The translations under genes were made by a program, and so were the position numbers. DNA of 57,764 nucleotides from an uncultured Spirochaetaceae bacterium (GTDB taxonomy: Bacteria > Spirochaetota > Spirochaetia > Sphaerochaetales > Sphaerochaetaceae), in NCBI GenBank assembly GCA_944389055.1, contig CALXKY010000002.1:1-57764 (forward strand), in the 5' to 3' direction. Of the stretch, positions 9,054-17,847 are shown piece after piece; positions within the stretch are counted from its first letter, which is position 1, and every line of letters begins with the position of its first letter. The notes under the pieces are model-generated. The model did no database searches and was not told the origin of the DNA. It saw only the letters and a list, made by a program, of their open reading frames with translations.

Positions 9054-10340
9054 ATGGACAAATATGATGCTGTCATTGTAGGAACAGGGCCTGCGGGCAT
9101 GGGCGCTGCATTCGCGCTGCTTGATAGAATGCCGGGCATATCGATTCTCATGATAGACAAGGCACCTGTATCCACAGGTGGAATGAGAAACGACTGCAAG
9201 ATGAATTTCACCTATCCGATCGGATTCCCTTATGAGTACTGGAGCGAGGATACGGCAAACCGCTATCTTGAGATGGTGAAGGCATTCCTCAAGCCTGACA
9301 TCCTCCCGAAATCGAACATCGGCACATATCAGTCGAGAGCTGAGAAGCTTGGCTGTTCGCTCCTGGAGATCCAGCAGACGCATCTGGGAACGGATGGCGG
9401 ACTGCGCCTGATCCAGAAACTGATGAAGGAACTGCAGGACAGAGGCGTCGATATCTCGCTCAAAGAAGAAATGCTCTCAATAAACAACGAGCAGAAATTC
9501 ATCACTACGGATCTCAGGGAGATAGGATACCGCACGATTCTCATCGCACCGGGACGCCATGGCTTCCACTTCCTGCAGAACGTGATGCAGCAGCTCGATG
9601 TGAAGTATATGGACAACATCCTCGATGTAGGCATCCGCGTTGAGACAAGGATAGAGCACTATCCTATCGTAAGGGATTACTATGATCCGAAATTCTACTT
9701 CCCCGAGAAGGTGCGCACATTCTGCACGAACAGCGGGAATGCACATGTAGTCAAGGAGAAATACGTCACTGAGCGCGGTGATGTATGGTACTCCGTGAAT
9801 GGACATGCATATGCCCAGGATGCGGCGAAGAACAACGGGCTTGTGAACTTCGCGATCCTCAAAACGGTTAGATTCACCGAGCCACTCGCATCCGGTCAGG
9901 AGTTCGCGGAGCATCTCGGAGTCATGGCCGCTCTCATGGGTGGCGGAAGGCCCCTCATGCAGCGCGTAGGTGACTTCAGGATGGGAAAGAGATCCAAGGT
10001 TGCCACATTCAACAACGATCTATACGATTTCCAGCCATCCCTCAGGGACTGCTGCCCTTCGGATATCTCGCTGGCAATGCCTTCGAAGATACTCAGATAC
10101 ATCTGGTCAGCGATGAAGAAGCTCGACACGATCATCCCGGGAATCCTGCATCCATCCACGATCATGTACTATCCTGAGATAAAGCTCTATGCGAACAAGC
10201 CGGAATACAAGGACGAGCATTTCCAGGTTGCTCCCGATGTCTTCTTCGCAGGGGACGGCGCAGGCACAAGCCGCGGAATAACAGGCGCATGGGCTTCCGG
10301 AATCAGGGCTGCAGAAGGAATGATGGAGTCTTTGCACTGA
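9054..10340 (+). CDS. NAD(P)/FAD-dependent oxidoreductase
   Basis: A 428-residue flavoprotein. The N-terminal dinucleotide-binding fold is DAVIVGTGPAGMGAAFAL (residues 5-22), the second is implied by TILIAPGRHGFHFL near 165, and the C-terminal FAD motif is VFFAGDGAGTSRGITGAWASG near 400. It belongs to the family of uncharacterised FAD-dependent dehydrogenases resembling the C-terminal part of COG2509 proteins, without the extra N-terminal domain. The substrate is unknown. It is monocistronic between divergent and convergent genes, with tRNA-Leu following 28 nt downstream. Confidence 0.85.
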   Translation: MDKYDAVIVGTGPAGMGAAFALLDRMPGISILMIDKAPVSTGGMRNDCKMNFTYPIGFPYEYWSEDTANRYLEMVKAFLKPDILPKSNIGTYQSRAEKLGCSLLEIQQTHLGTDGGLRLIQKLMKELQDRGVDISLKEEMLSINNEQKFITTDLREIGYRTILIAPGRHGFHFLQNVMQQLDVKYMDNILDVGIRVETRIEHYPIVRDYYDPKFYFPEKVRTFCTNSGNAHVVKEKYVTERGDVWYSVNGHAYAQDAAKNNGLVNFAILKTVRFTEPLASGQEFAEHLGVMAALMGGGRPLMQRVGDFRMGKRSKVATFNNDLYDFQPSLRDCCPSDISLAMPSKILRYIWSAMKKLDTIIPGILHPSTIMYYPEIKLYANKPEYKDEHFQVAPDVFFAGDGAGTSRGITGAWASGIRAAEGMMESLH

Positions 10341-10368
10341 GCAGCAGATACGTGTAGAATATCTACAC

Positions 10369-10451
10369 CCCCAGATGGTGGAATGGTAGACACAAGGGAC
10401 TTAAAATCCTTTGATCGCAAGGTCGTGCGGGTTCAAGTCCCGCTCTGGGGA
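10369..10451 (+). tRNA. tRNA-Leu (anticodon TAA)
   Basis: Acceptor CCCCAGA pairs with TCTGGGG (discriminator A). The anticodon loop CTTAAAA contains TAA. The long variable arm and T-arm CGGG-TTCAAGT-CCCG are normal for a class II tRNA. No CCA is encoded. Confidence 0.95.
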
Positions 10452-10633
10452 GAACCGGCCTCCATGAACCAATGCGCAGAGGCATAAGGACAGTCTCCTT
10501 CTGCTGATGTCCAATGACAGCCTATGCGCCATCATATGTTCCATCCGTACAGGAAAAAACCAGCCAGCTGCTGAAGCTAATATATCCGCGGAATAACGTT
10601 CCAGGGTACCATTGAACAGGAATCGCGCCTCCC

Positions 10634-11965
10634 CTATTTCAGTCCCAGCTTCTTCCTTGAATGGAAATAATACGGAACCTCGAATAAAAGCATCAGGCTC
10701 CAGCCTATTGCGCATGCGAATGCAATGCCTTTTATTCCATAGACAGGTACGAGGATGAATGTGAATATGACCCTGAAGGATGTCTGGATGAATGTAGATA
10801 TCAGCGTTACCTTCATATCCCCCATGCCACGGAAGAATCCCTGGATACCGTTGGTGAACGCGGGGAAAATATAGAAGAATGCCATCACAGACAGGTAGCT
10901 GCAGCCTTCTGACACAACGGCTGCGGCATCCTCTCCGCTTACGAACAGCGACATGATAAAGCGTCCGAGAAGAAGAACAGCAGAAGCAATGATGACGAAA
11001 TACACCGCCTCGATCATCAATCCCTTCCTGAATCCTTCCTTCACTCTCTTCATGTCTCCTGCACCTCTGTTCTGTGCGCCGAATGTTGTTATCGCATGGC
11101 TGATGCTCTGTTCAGGAGTGAACGCGAAATCATCGATTCTGGTTACTGCATTATATGCGGCAGCAACAGCTACGCCGAGAGTGTTGACAGAACTCTGAAT
11201 CAGAAGCTTTCCCACAGGCTGGCATGCCTGCTGAAGCGCTGTGACAGAACCAAATTGCAGCGTGGATTTCAGGAGGTCCCTGTCCATCCTGATTCCATTG
11301 AGCTCAATGGCAGGCATCCTGCGCTTTATGTACAGGAAGCAGAGGATGGCTGATACAGCTTCCGCAACTACGGTTGTGACAGCTGAACAAGTGATACCGA
11401 AGCCGAGCACACCGATGAAGAAGAGATCAAGAACGCAGTTCAGGACGGATGAGGCTGCAAGGAACTTCAGCGGAGTCTTCGAATCCCCCACGCTCTTCAT
11501 CGCCTGTGAAAGCGCGTTATAGAAACATGTGAAAGGAAGGCCTACGAATATGATCCGCAGATACACTGCCGTCATTGAAAGAACCTCTTCAGGCACATTG
11601 AGAAGGCGCAGGAGCGGTTCGGCGAATATGATCCCAAGCATAGCAGCCACCAGAGAGAACACAGTGCCGGCTCCCAGAAGCGTGGACAGTTCACGTCCGA
11701 GCATGTGCTTATCCCCTGCACCGAAATACGAGCTCATTATGACGCCTGCGCCGATTGAAAGCCCTGAGATCCCGAGGATAAGGATGTTCATCACGGGGCC
11801 TGCCATTCCCGTAGCTGCCAGAGCGTCCGTTCCGATGAAGCGCCCGGCAATCATCGAATCGACAGCATTGTATGCAAGCTGGAACAGGCTGCCGAGAACA
11901 AGCGGCACCGTATAGCCTACAAGCTCCCTGACAATGCTGCCCTTCGTCATATCCATAGTTGCCAT
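10634..11965 (-). CDS. MATE-family multidrug/cation efflux protein
   Basis: An inner membrane exporter with about 12 hydrophobic helices in two halves. The family-typical start is IVRELVGYTVPLVLGSLFQLAYNAVDSM and a mid-protein segment is LPFTCFYNALSQAMKSVG. A longer frame begins at 12190, but its first 75 residues do not resemble MATE proteins. Starting at 11965 (MATMDMTKGS) gives about 443 residues, usual for the family, and places the ATG 7 nt after a TATAAT. The substrate is not predictable. The stretch 10452-10633 between tRNA-Leu and this gene shows no supported feature. Confidence 0.9.
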   Translation of the reverse strand: MATMDMTKGSIVRELVGYTVPLVLGSLFQLAYNAVDSMIAGRFIGTDALAATGMAGPVMNILILGISGLSIGAGVIMSSYFGAGDKHMLGRELSTLLGAGTVFSLVAAMLGIIFAEPLLRLLNVPEEVLSMTAVYLRIIFVGLPFTCFYNALSQAMKSVGDSKTPLKFLAASSVLNCVLDLFFIGVLGFGITCSAVTTVVAEAVSAILCFLYIKRRMPAIELNGIRMDRDLLKSTLQFGSVTALQQACQPVGKLLIQSSVNTLGVAVAAAYNAVTRIDDFAFTPEQSISHAITTFGAQNRGAGDMKRVKEGFRKGLMIEAVYFVIIASAVLLLGRFIMSLFVSGEDAAAVVSEGCSYLSVMAFFYIFPAFTNGIQGFFRGMGDMKVTLISTFIQTSFRVIFTFILVPVYGIKGIAFACAIGWSLMLLFEVPYYFHSRKKLGLK

Positions 11966-11972
11966 ACTGGGC

Positions 11973-12001
11973 ATTATAGCCGCTGCAAGGGTGGACGTTA
12001 A
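11973..12001 (-). promoter_or_regulatory. MATE gene promoter (leaderless start)
   Basis: On the minus strand TTAACG (11996-12001), 17 nt, then TATAAT (11973-11978). The ATG follows after 7 nt without a Shine-Dalgarno. The divergent DUF362 gene starts only 62 nt away. Confidence 0.65.
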
Positions 12002-12026
12002 TGCCCTCCTGACCGATACTGACACC

Positions 12027-13103
12027 ATGGACAGGAATATCAGGGTCATATACGGCAGCGACATACATGCAATGACGAGGAAGCTCCTTGAGGATTGCGA
12101 CGCGGCAGGAATGATAAAGGATAAGGATACTGCGATAGTGCTGAAGCCGAATCTGGTCACCGTCTCCGATCCATCATACGGTGCAACCACTCATACGGAG
12201 ATATCCGAAGCAATCATCATCTATCTGCAGGAGCATGGTTTCAGGAACATAACGGTGGCAGAAGGTGCATGGGTCGGTGCTTCCACGGAGGAATGCTTCA
12301 GAAAGCTCGGATATACTCGGCTTCGTGAAAAATACGGCATACGCCTTGTCGATACAAAGAAGGATGAATACATCAGCGTGGAAGCTGCCGGGATTCCGAT
12401 GGAAATCTCACGCACGATCCTTGAGGCGGGATTCCTGATCGAAATTCCCGTGCTCAAAGGGCACTGCCAGACACGCATGACCCACGCAATGAAGAATCTC
12501 AAAGGCTGTCTTTCCGACAGATCGAAGCGGAGCTTCCACCGTATGGGACTGGATAAGCCTATCGCCGCACTGTGCACGGTGGTTCGTCCGGATCTCGTGA
12601 TCTCCGACAGCATATGCGGGGACCTCGATTTCGAGGAGGGAGGAAATCCGATCAGATGCGACAGGATGATGGAAGCCTCAGATGCCGTCCTCATGGATTC
12701 GTACGCCGCTGCGCTGATGGGTTTCAGACCAGAGGATATCGGATACATCAGGGAAGCAGAGGCGCTTGGCCTTGACTGCAGTGCACCTTCCGGGATAATA
12801 GAACTCTCAAAACCGGAGAGAACATTCCCTGCCCCAGAAGGAGCGGCAGCAAGGCTCGGAAGGCATACGGATCCTGCAGAAGCATGCTCTGCCTGCTATG
12901 CGTCTCTGATACACGCACTGAAGCGCGCAGAGGAGGATGGATCGATAAGGAACCTCAGAGGGCGTAAGATTGCGGTCGGACAGGGGTACAGGGGAAAGGC
13001 GCCGGAGATAGGTATCGGCGCATGCTGCAGGAATGCAGCAATAAATGTACCGGGATGTCCAGCGAAGGCAGATGAGATTGCTGGAATGATCAGGAGTCTT
13101 TGA
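12027..13103 (+). CDS. DUF362 domain protein
   Basis: About 358 residues. The DUF362 signatures are AIVLKPNLVTVSDPS, ITVAEGAWVG, and FLIEIPVLKGHCQTRMTHAMKNLKG. The family is often linked to iron-sulfur proteins; here two cysteine clusters are visible (ACSACYAS and IGACCRNAAINVPGCP), which could bind a metal cluster. Function is unknown. The start MDRNIRV at 12027 is preferred over an upstream ATG at 11934 that would overlap the MATE gene. A weak -10 (GATACT, 12015-12020) ends 6 nt before it. It overlaps the acetyltransferase by one nucleotide. Confidence 0.8.
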   Translation: MDRNIRVIYGSDIHAMTRKLLEDCDAAGMIKDKDTAIVLKPNLVTVSDPSYGATTHTEISEAIIIYLQEHGFRNITVAEGAWVGASTEECFRKLGYTRLREKYGIRLVDTKKDEYISVEAAGIPMEISRTILEAGFLIEIPVLKGHCQTRMTHAMKNLKGCLSDRSKRSFHRMGLDKPIAALCTVVRPDLVISDSICGDLDFEEGGNPIRCDRMMEASDAVLMDSYAAALMGFRPEDIGYIREAEALGLDCSAPSGIIELSKPERTFPAPEGAAARLGRHTDPAEACSACYASLIHALKRAEEDGSIRNLRGRKIAVGQGYRGKAPEIGIGACCRNAAINVPGCPAKADEIAGMIRSL

Positions 13104-13588
13104 TGAATATAAGGAATGCAGCTGCATCGGACGCAGCGGAGCTTGCAAGGATCTACAGGTACTATGTCGAGGAGACCGCAATCTCATTCGAGCTTGAAGC
13201 TCCTTCTCCGGAGGAAATGGAACGCCGGAGAAACGAGTACTCCCAGCACTATCCATACATCGTGGCAGAGGATGGAGGCCATCTTGCAGGCTATGCATAT
13301 GCGCACCCTTTCTCCGCAAGGGCGGCTTATCGCAGGAGTGCGGAAGTCACGATATACCTCGACAAGGATATGACAGGGCGGGGATACGGGCGCGCGCTCT
13401 ACGGTGAACTTGAGAGAAGGCTCAGTGAAGCAGGGATAACGAATCTCTATGCCATCGTCATGTATCCCGGAGAAGGCAGCGTGGAATTCCACGAGAAGAT
13501 GGGTTACAGGATTGTCGGCAGGCTTACTGACTGCGGAGAGAAATTCGGCAGGCTGTGGTCCGTCGTATACATGGAGAAGATCCTATGA
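13103..13588 (+). CDS. GNAT N-acetyltransferase (phosphinothricin acetyltransferase-like)
   Basis: About 161 residues. It opens with IRNAAASDAAELARIYRYYVEETAISFE, the usual start of the Pat/Bar/YncA subfamily, and has the acetyl-CoA loop MTGRGYGRALYGELE and the late FHEKMGYRIVGRL. YncA-type enzymes acetylate methionine sulfoximine and related amino acid analogues; the true substrate is not known. The ATG at 13103 overlaps the DUF362 stop (TGATG) with AGGAG upstream. Confidence 0.88.
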   Translation: MNIRNAAASDAAELARIYRYYVEETAISFELEAPSPEEMERRRNEYSQHYPYIVAEDGGHLAGYAYAHPFSARAAYRRSAEVTIYLDKDMTGRGYGRALYGELERRLSEAGITNLYAIVMYPGEGSVEFHEKMGYRIVGRLTDCGEKFGRLWSVVYMEKIL

Positions 13589-14367
13589 TAATAGACAGCC
13601 ACTTCCATGCGCTTTCCATGAGGAAGAGAGGAATCGAAGAACTTCCAGAGGATCTCATTGGGATAGATATCGGCACCGACGCAGGCGATGCGGAAACCCG
13701 CATATCCATACTCCCGCCATCTGAAAGCATCTTCATCTCCGTAGGCTCCGGACCCTGGGTTCTTGACAGTCCTTCCTATATTTCGCCGGAGGATGAAAGG
13801 TCGAAGCTTCTTTCCGATATAGCTCATTTCGGAGCAGATGCCATCGGCGAGTGCGGCTTCGATATGCACTGGAAGTACGGAACGGAGGATGAACAGCGCG
13901 CACTGCTGATGATGCAGGCCGAGCTTGCATCGGAGCTTGATCTTCCGATCATCATCCATACCCGCGATGCAGACCGGGAGACCTCAGAAGCACTCCGCAG
14001 CACATCATTCCGCTGCAGCGGCATCATGCACTGCTTCTCGTCCGGAGAAGATCTCATGAGGAATGCCCTCAATAAAGGCATGTACATATCATTTGCTGGA
14101 AACATCACGTACAAAGGCAATGATGAACTGAGGAGAATCGTGCAGCTCGTGCCGGAAGACAGGCTGCTCTGCGAGACTGATTCACCGTATCTTGCTCCCG
14201 TGCCGATGAGAGGAAAACCATCCAGGCCCGAGTATACGGAATACACGATCGATCTCATCGCTTCGCTCAGAGGCGAGGACAGGGATAAGCTGAAGGAACA
14301 GATGGTACGGAATCTGAAAGCTGCCCTACATCGGGATAAGACAATACGAAAGCTCTTCCTTTCCTGA
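13585..14367 (+). CDS. TatD-family metal-dependent hydrolase (DNase-like)
   Basis: About 260 residues. TIM-barrel TatD landmarks are the metal pair IDSHFHA at the N-terminus, IGECGFDMHW, PIIIHTRDA, GIMHCFSSG, and CETDSPYLAPVPMRGKP followed by the Asn/Arg-Pro region. The family removes phosphate or nucleotides from DNA/RNA ends or D-Tyr-tRNA in some members. The ATG overlaps the acetyltransferase stop (ATGA). Its 3' end overlaps the convergent 14326-15000 gene by 42 nt. Confidence 0.9.
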   Translation: MIIDSHFHALSMRKRGIEELPEDLIGIDIGTDAGDAETRISILPPSESIFISVGSGPWVLDSPSYISPEDERSKLLSDIAHFGADAIGECGFDMHWKYGTEDEQRALLMMQAELASELDLPIIIHTRDADRETSEALRSTSFRCSGIMHCFSSGEDLMRNALNKGMYISFAGNITYKGNDELRRIVQLVPEDRLLCETDSPYLAPVPMRGKPSRPEYTEYTIDLIASLRGEDRDKLKEQMVRNLKAALHRDKTIRKLFLS

Positions 14368-15000
14368 AAGCAGATTCATGACAGTTGCGTCCCAGTCTAT
14401 CGAGACGGCGGCATCACAGTCCGTAGTATCCATGGCAGCAGCATCGCGCACATCCATGACAAGTGACCATGAATGATTAGTCCGGAAGAGGCTCATGGAA
14501 GTGACAGGGGTTATCGCAAGGACAGTGCCCTCCGGGGGAATCTGCCTGGATATCTCTTCGATATTCGCGCTGGATATGCGTCCCTGATAGGTAACGGAAG
14601 GAATGCCAAGGCTATCAGCAGCGAGCTTCCCGACCGCCGATGTCTCCTCATACAGGAGAACGGGCTCTTTCTCCCCTGCAGCCACAGACCACATCGCCGC
14701 TTCATCGATTCCAAGAACAGCGGCAGTGGACTCGCCATCAAGCGCATTGCGGCCGAAAAGATATGAATCCACCCCCTCAGGGATTACCGCGTCAGGAGCT
14801 GTTATCACGATATCGGCACGCTCCGGATTCCCGGTCATGCGATAGGAGAAGAATGACGATGGACGTGGAAGATCATACCCCCTGGGAAAAGCACCGGAAT
14901 CGATGAAAGCCACCGACGGTCTCGTGAAATGGACCACGGCAAGGACAACGGCGGCCGCAGCCGCAGCAGCAATGATGATCGCAAGAGCTTTCTTCCGCAT
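14326..15000 (-). CDS. hypothetical membrane-anchored/exported protein
   Basis: About 224 residues and not recognised. MRKKALAIII followed by a long Ala/Val-rich stretch gives one N-terminal hydrophobic segment (signal anchor or signal peptide), then a soluble domain. The soluble part reads like a periplasmic binding protein-like LacI-type fold (SVAFIDSGAFPRGYDL, AAMWSVAAGEKEPVLLYEE, LAADSLGIPSVTYQG, PPEGTVLAITPV). I chose the ATG at 15000 over 15021 because it begins the basic n-region. Standing alone, its role is unknown. Confidence 0.65.
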   Translation of the reverse strand: MRKKALAIIIAAAAAAAVVLAVVHFTRPSVAFIDSGAFPRGYDLPRPSSFFSYRMTGNPERADIVITAPDAVIPEGVDSYLFGRNALDGESTAAVLGIDEAAMWSVAAGEKEPVLLYEETSAVGKLAADSLGIPSVTYQGRISSANIEEISRQIPPEGTVLAITPVTSMSLFRTNHSWSLVMDVRDAAAMDTTDCDAAVSIDWDATVMNLLSGKEELSYCLIPM

Positions 15001-15050
15001 GGAAAAGAGGATATCAGGCAAAGCCGCCCGGAATCAACATCAGCTTCTTG

Positions 15051-15094
15051 TTGACCGCATTCCTATCTATAGGATAGTCTTATCTGAAGATAAG
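15051..15094 (+). promoter_or_regulatory. aldolase promoter with overlapping inverted repeats
   Basis: TTGACC (15051-15056), 18 nt, then TAGTCT (15075-15080) is a possible promoter. Two inverted repeats lie across and after the -10: CTATC/GATAG, and CTTATCT-GA-AGATAAG at 15079-15094, immediately before the AAGGAGG. They look like operator sites, or an RNA hairpin near the ribosome binding site. Confidence 0.4.
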
Positions 15095-15105
15095 GAGGCA
15101 GATCA

Positions 15106-16104
15106 ATGATCAGCTATAAGGAAGTCGGACTTGTCAACTCACGCGACATGTTCGCAAAGGCGATGAAGGGTCACTATGCCATCGGAGCCTTCAATTTCAA
15201 TAATATGGAGCAGATGCAGGCAATCATCGCAGCCTGCGTAGAGACAAAGGCACCTGTCATTCTCCAGGTTTCGAAGGGAGCGAGGGATTACGCCAATATC
15301 AACATCCTCCGCAACATGGCCCGTGGAAGCGTCGAGTATGCGCATGAGCTCGGCTGCGACATCCCGATCGTGCTTCATCTTGATCATGGCGATTCCTTCA
15401 AGACAGCAAAGGACTGCATCGACAACGGCTTCTCATCCGTTATGATCGATGGCTCGCATCTCCCATATGAGGAGAACGTAGCTCTCACCAAGCAGGTCGT
15501 TGATTATGCCCACCAGTTTGATGTCACAGTAGAGGGAGAGCTCGGAGTGCTTGCAGGAATCGAGGATGAGGTATCAGCTGCTGAATCGCACTATACACGC
15601 CCGGAGGAAGTCGTCGACTTCGCAACGCGCACTGGTGTCGATTCCCTTGCAATCTCCATCGGAACAAGCCATGGTGCCTACAAGTTCACTCCGGAGCAGT
15701 GCACAAGGAACGCTGAAGGCGTCCTCATCCCGCCACCGCTCAGATTCGACATCCTTGCTGAAATCGAGAAGCAGCTCCCAGGATTCCCGATTGTCCTCCA
15801 TGGATCCTCATCCGTACCTCAGGAGTATGTGAAGATGATCAACGAGCATGGCGGAAAGCTTGCTGACAGCGTCGGAATCCCCGAGGAGCAGCTCAGGGAA
15901 GCAGCAAAGTCTGCAGTATGCAAGATCAACATCGATTCCGATGGACGTCTTGCGATGACGGCTACGATCAGGAGAATCTTCGACGAGAAGCCAGCTGAGT
16001 TCGACCCGAGAAAGTATCTCGGACCGGCACGCGAGGAGCTCAAGAAGATGTACATGCACAAGAACATCGATGTTCTCGGATCAGCAGGCCACGCACTTGA
16101 CTGA
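15106..16104 (+). CDS. fba: class II fructose-1,6-bisphosphate aldolase
   Basis: A glycolytic zinc enzyme of 332 residues. Seen: YAIGAFNFNNMEQMQAI at the N-terminus, HLDHGDSFKTAKDCIDNGFSSVMIDGSH (zinc His and the DGSH signature), GELGVLAGIEDE, AISIGTSHGAYKF (zinc His), PIVLHGSSSVP with the third zinc His, and CKINIDSDGRLAMT. It has its own ribosome binding site (AAGGAGG) and is followed by a strong terminator, so it is a single-gene unit. Confidence 0.96.
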   Translation: MISYKEVGLVNSRDMFAKAMKGHYAIGAFNFNNMEQMQAIIAACVETKAPVILQVSKGARDYANINILRNMARGSVEYAHELGCDIPIVLHLDHGDSFKTAKDCIDNGFSSVMIDGSHLPYEENVALTKQVVDYAHQFDVTVEGELGVLAGIEDEVSAAESHYTRPEEVVDFATRTGVDSLAISIGTSHGAYKFTPEQCTRNAEGVLIPPPLRFDILAEIEKQLPGFPIVLHGSSSVPQEYVKMINEHGGKLADSVGIPEEQLREAAKSAVCKINIDSDGRLAMTATIRRIFDEKPAEFDPRKYLGPAREELKKMYMHKNIDVLGSAGHALD

Positions 16105-16112
16105 CAGCAGAG

Positions 16113-16142
16113 ACGGGCAGCCCATGCGCTGCCCGTTTTTTC
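16113..16142 (+). terminator. rho-independent terminator after fba
   Basis: ACGGGCAG and CTGCCCGT form an 8-bp stem with an 8-nt loop, followed by T6. Confidence 0.92.
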
Positions 16143-16145
16143 CTC

Positions 16146-16199
16146 TCGACAGAAGGCATCGGAATATGATATAAATACACGGTGTGACTTAGTCACGCC
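16146..16199 (+). promoter_or_regulatory. infC operon promoter and leader hairpin
   Basis: TCGACA (16146-16151), 18 nt, then TATAAA (16170-16175) forms a good promoter. A hairpin (GGTGTGAC-TTA-GTCACGCC, 16181-16199) follows in the roughly 65-nt leader. Autoregulation by L20 or IF3 is known for this operon in other bacteria, but I cannot match this leader to those structures. Confidence 0.6.
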
Positions 16200-16247
16200 A
16201 TTTCTTCATGAAATTAAGGGCAGATATCTGTACTATAAGGAGTTCAG

Positions 16248-16775
16248 TTGGCTACAAGGGAGCTTAGAATCAATCGGCAGATAAGAGCGCATCAGGTGCT
16301 CGTTATCGATGAGAACGGCGTTCAGAGGGGTGTGATGAGCGTCCCCGAGGCTTGCCGTCTGGCAGAAGAAGCGGGTATGGACCTTGTTGAGGTCTCCCCT
16401 AATGCGAATCCCCCGGTATGCAAGATACTAGACTTCGGCAGATACCGCTACGAGATGGAGAAGAAGTCCAGGGAAGCTAAGAAGAACCAGACTGTCGTCA
16501 AGATCAAGGAGATCAGGATGCAGCCTAAGATCGAGAAGCACGACCTGGAGACGAAGAGCAAGGCCATTGCCGAATTCCTGCAGCAGGGAAACAAGGTCAA
16601 GGTCTCGATCCGCTTCCGCGGAAGGGAGCTTGCACACCCTGAGCTTGGAAAGGTCGTACTGGACAAGATACTTGATGCTCTCACAGAGCTCGGAGTGCAG
16701 TATAATCTTGACAAGGGTGCTCTTATGGAAGGGAAGATGATGAGCATGACTGTATCACCTTCCAAGGGAAAGTGA
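16248..16775 (+). CDS. infC: translation initiation factor IF-3
   Basis: 175 residues, beginning ATRELRINRQIRAHQVLVID after a TTG start codon with AAGGAG upstream; no ATG suits. N-domain: SVPEACRLAEEAGMDLVEVSPNANPPVCKILDFG. C-domain: KEIRMQPKIEKHDLETK and VSIRFRGRELAHPELG. A non-ATG start is typical for infC, where it allows IF3 to discriminate against its own mRNA (established for E. coli AUU; inferred here). First gene of infC-rpmI-rplT. Confidence 0.96.
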   Translation: MATRELRINRQIRAHQVLVIDENGVQRGVMSVPEACRLAEEAGMDLVEVSPNANPPVCKILDFGRYRYEMEKKSREAKKNQTVVKIKEIRMQPKIEKHDLETKSKAIAEFLQQGNKVKVSIRFRGRELAHPELGKVVLDKILDALTELGVQYNLDKGALMEGKMMSMTVSPSKGK

Positions 16776-16856
16776 GATAATCTCCGTATGGAGACTATAT
16801 AACGCAGCTTCAGGGGTTCTTGTTCCCTGCGGCGCGAGAAAGAGGTAGGTAAGAAA
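16776..16856 (+). promoter_or_regulatory. structured infC-rpmI spacer
   Basis: Two possible hairpins are visible: TCTCCGTATGGAGA, and a longer one with CGCAG and CTGCG arms around 16802-16833. The position matches where L20 binds in other bacteria to control rpmI-rplT, but no specific motif match is claimed. Confidence 0.3.
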
Positions 16857-17057
16857 ATGCCTAAGATGAAAACAAGAAAGTCGGCGTCCAAGCGCTACAA
16901 GGTGACGGGATCTGGCAAGGTGGTCTACAAGAAGATGGGCCTCCGCCATATTCTCACGAAGAAGAGCTCCAAGAGGAAGATGCACCTCAGGCACAGCGGA
17001 GTTCTTTCCGCAGTCGAACAGAGGAGAGCTAAGTCAATGCTCCCCTACGCAAACTAA
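16857..17057 (+). CDS. rpmI: 50S ribosomal protein L35
   Basis: A 66-residue basic protein: [35 protein letters not shown] and the C-terminal [10 protein letters not shown]. Length and order between infC and rplT are standard. Confidence 0.97.
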   Translation: MPKMKTRKSASKRYKVTGSGKVVYKKMGLRHILTKKSSKRKMHLRHSGVLSAVEQRRAKSMLPYAN

Positions 17058-17069
17058 GGAGTGTGAGAA

Positions 17070-17426
17070 ATGCCAAGAGCAGTAGACGGAACCAGGCGTT
17101 CGGATAGAAGGAAGAAGATCCTCGATCAGGCTAAGGGCTATTGGGGAAGGAGAAGCACCAACCACCGCATTGCAAAGGATGCTGTCGCAAAGGCAGGTCA
17201 GTATGCATACCGCGGAAGAAGGGAGAAGAAGAGAGATTTCAGGAAGCTGTGGATCGCAAGGATCTCAGCAGCTGTCCAGGCAGAGGGCCTGAACTATTCG
17301 CAGTTCATGCATGGCCTCAAGCTCATGAACAGCACTCTCAACAGAAAGGCTCTTTCCAATATGGCTATCGAGGATAAGGCAGCATTCTCAGCACTCGTGG
17401 CAGAGGTTAAGAAGGCACTCGCCTAA
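17070..17426 (+). CDS. rplT: 50S ribosomal protein L20
   Basis: 118 residues, slightly divergent but clear: MPRAVDGTRRSDRRKKIL, AKGYWGRRSTNHRIAKDAV, REKKRDFRKLWIARISAAVQ and GLNYSQFMHGLKL. It lies 12 nt after rpmI and probably represses its own operon as in other bacteria. Confidence 0.97.
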   Translation: MPRAVDGTRRSDRRKKILDQAKGYWGRRSTNHRIAKDAVAKAGQYAYRGRREKKRDFRKLWIARISAAVQAEGLNYSQFMHGLKLMNSTLNRKALSNMAIEDKAAFSALVAEVKKALA

Positions 17427-17435
17427 GGAGGTTAT

Positions 17436-17786
17436 ATGACCACGATTGAAAGCAGCAGGCTATTGCTTATGAGAGTCCAGAAGGCAGTTGGGCTTATCAA
17501 CCACCTTCGCGCAGAGAACAAGGAGCTTCAGGCAAGGTTCATGCTTGTCGAGAACCATAACAAGGAGCTTCAGGATCTTTATGACAAGCTAAGCACGGAT
17601 CAGGCTGCGATCGATCAGGCCATTGCCTCGGCTCTCGAAGAGCTCGACACATCCCTGGGCGATCTCGAAGGCTTCGAGGATTTCGGCACGCTCGATTCCC
17701 AGGAGCTTTCAGCAGCAGAGGATTTCTCGGCGGGACTCGATACCGAGGATATGGATATCGAGACATTCGAGGACGAGGATCTCTGA
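17436..17786 (+). CDS. ZapB-like coiled-coil protein
   Basis: 116 residues. Residues 1-55 form a predicted coiled coil (VQKAVGLINHLRAENKELQ, then VENHNKELQDLYDKL). The C-terminal half is very acidic (LGDLEGFEDFGTLDSQELS through MDIETFEDEDL). The N-terminal pattern resembles cell-division ZapB-type proteins. The gene shares the rplT operon (9-nt gap, AAGGAGG) and ends at a terminator. The division role is inferred from architecture only. Confidence 0.6.
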   Translation: MTTIESSRLLLMRVQKAVGLINHLRAENKELQARFMLVENHNKELQDLYDKLSTDQAAIDQAIASALEELDTSLGDLEGFEDFGTLDSQELSAAEDFSAGLDTEDMDIETFEDEDL

Positions 17787-17804
17787 GAGACATCCTTACA
17801 GACG

Positions 17805-17830
17805 AAGGAGGCAGGAATGCCTCCTTTTTT
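17805..17830 (+). terminator. terminator of the infC-rplT operon
   Basis: AAGGAGGC and GCCTCCTT form an 8-bp stem with a 6-nt loop, followed by a T-run. Confidence 0.92.
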
Positions 17831-17847
17831 GCACTCTTTCCGATAAG

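Noticed and set aside
11934..12190. Longer N-termini for both the MATE and DUF362 genes
   Set aside because: The extensions overlap each other, do not resemble the families, and cover the divergent promoters.
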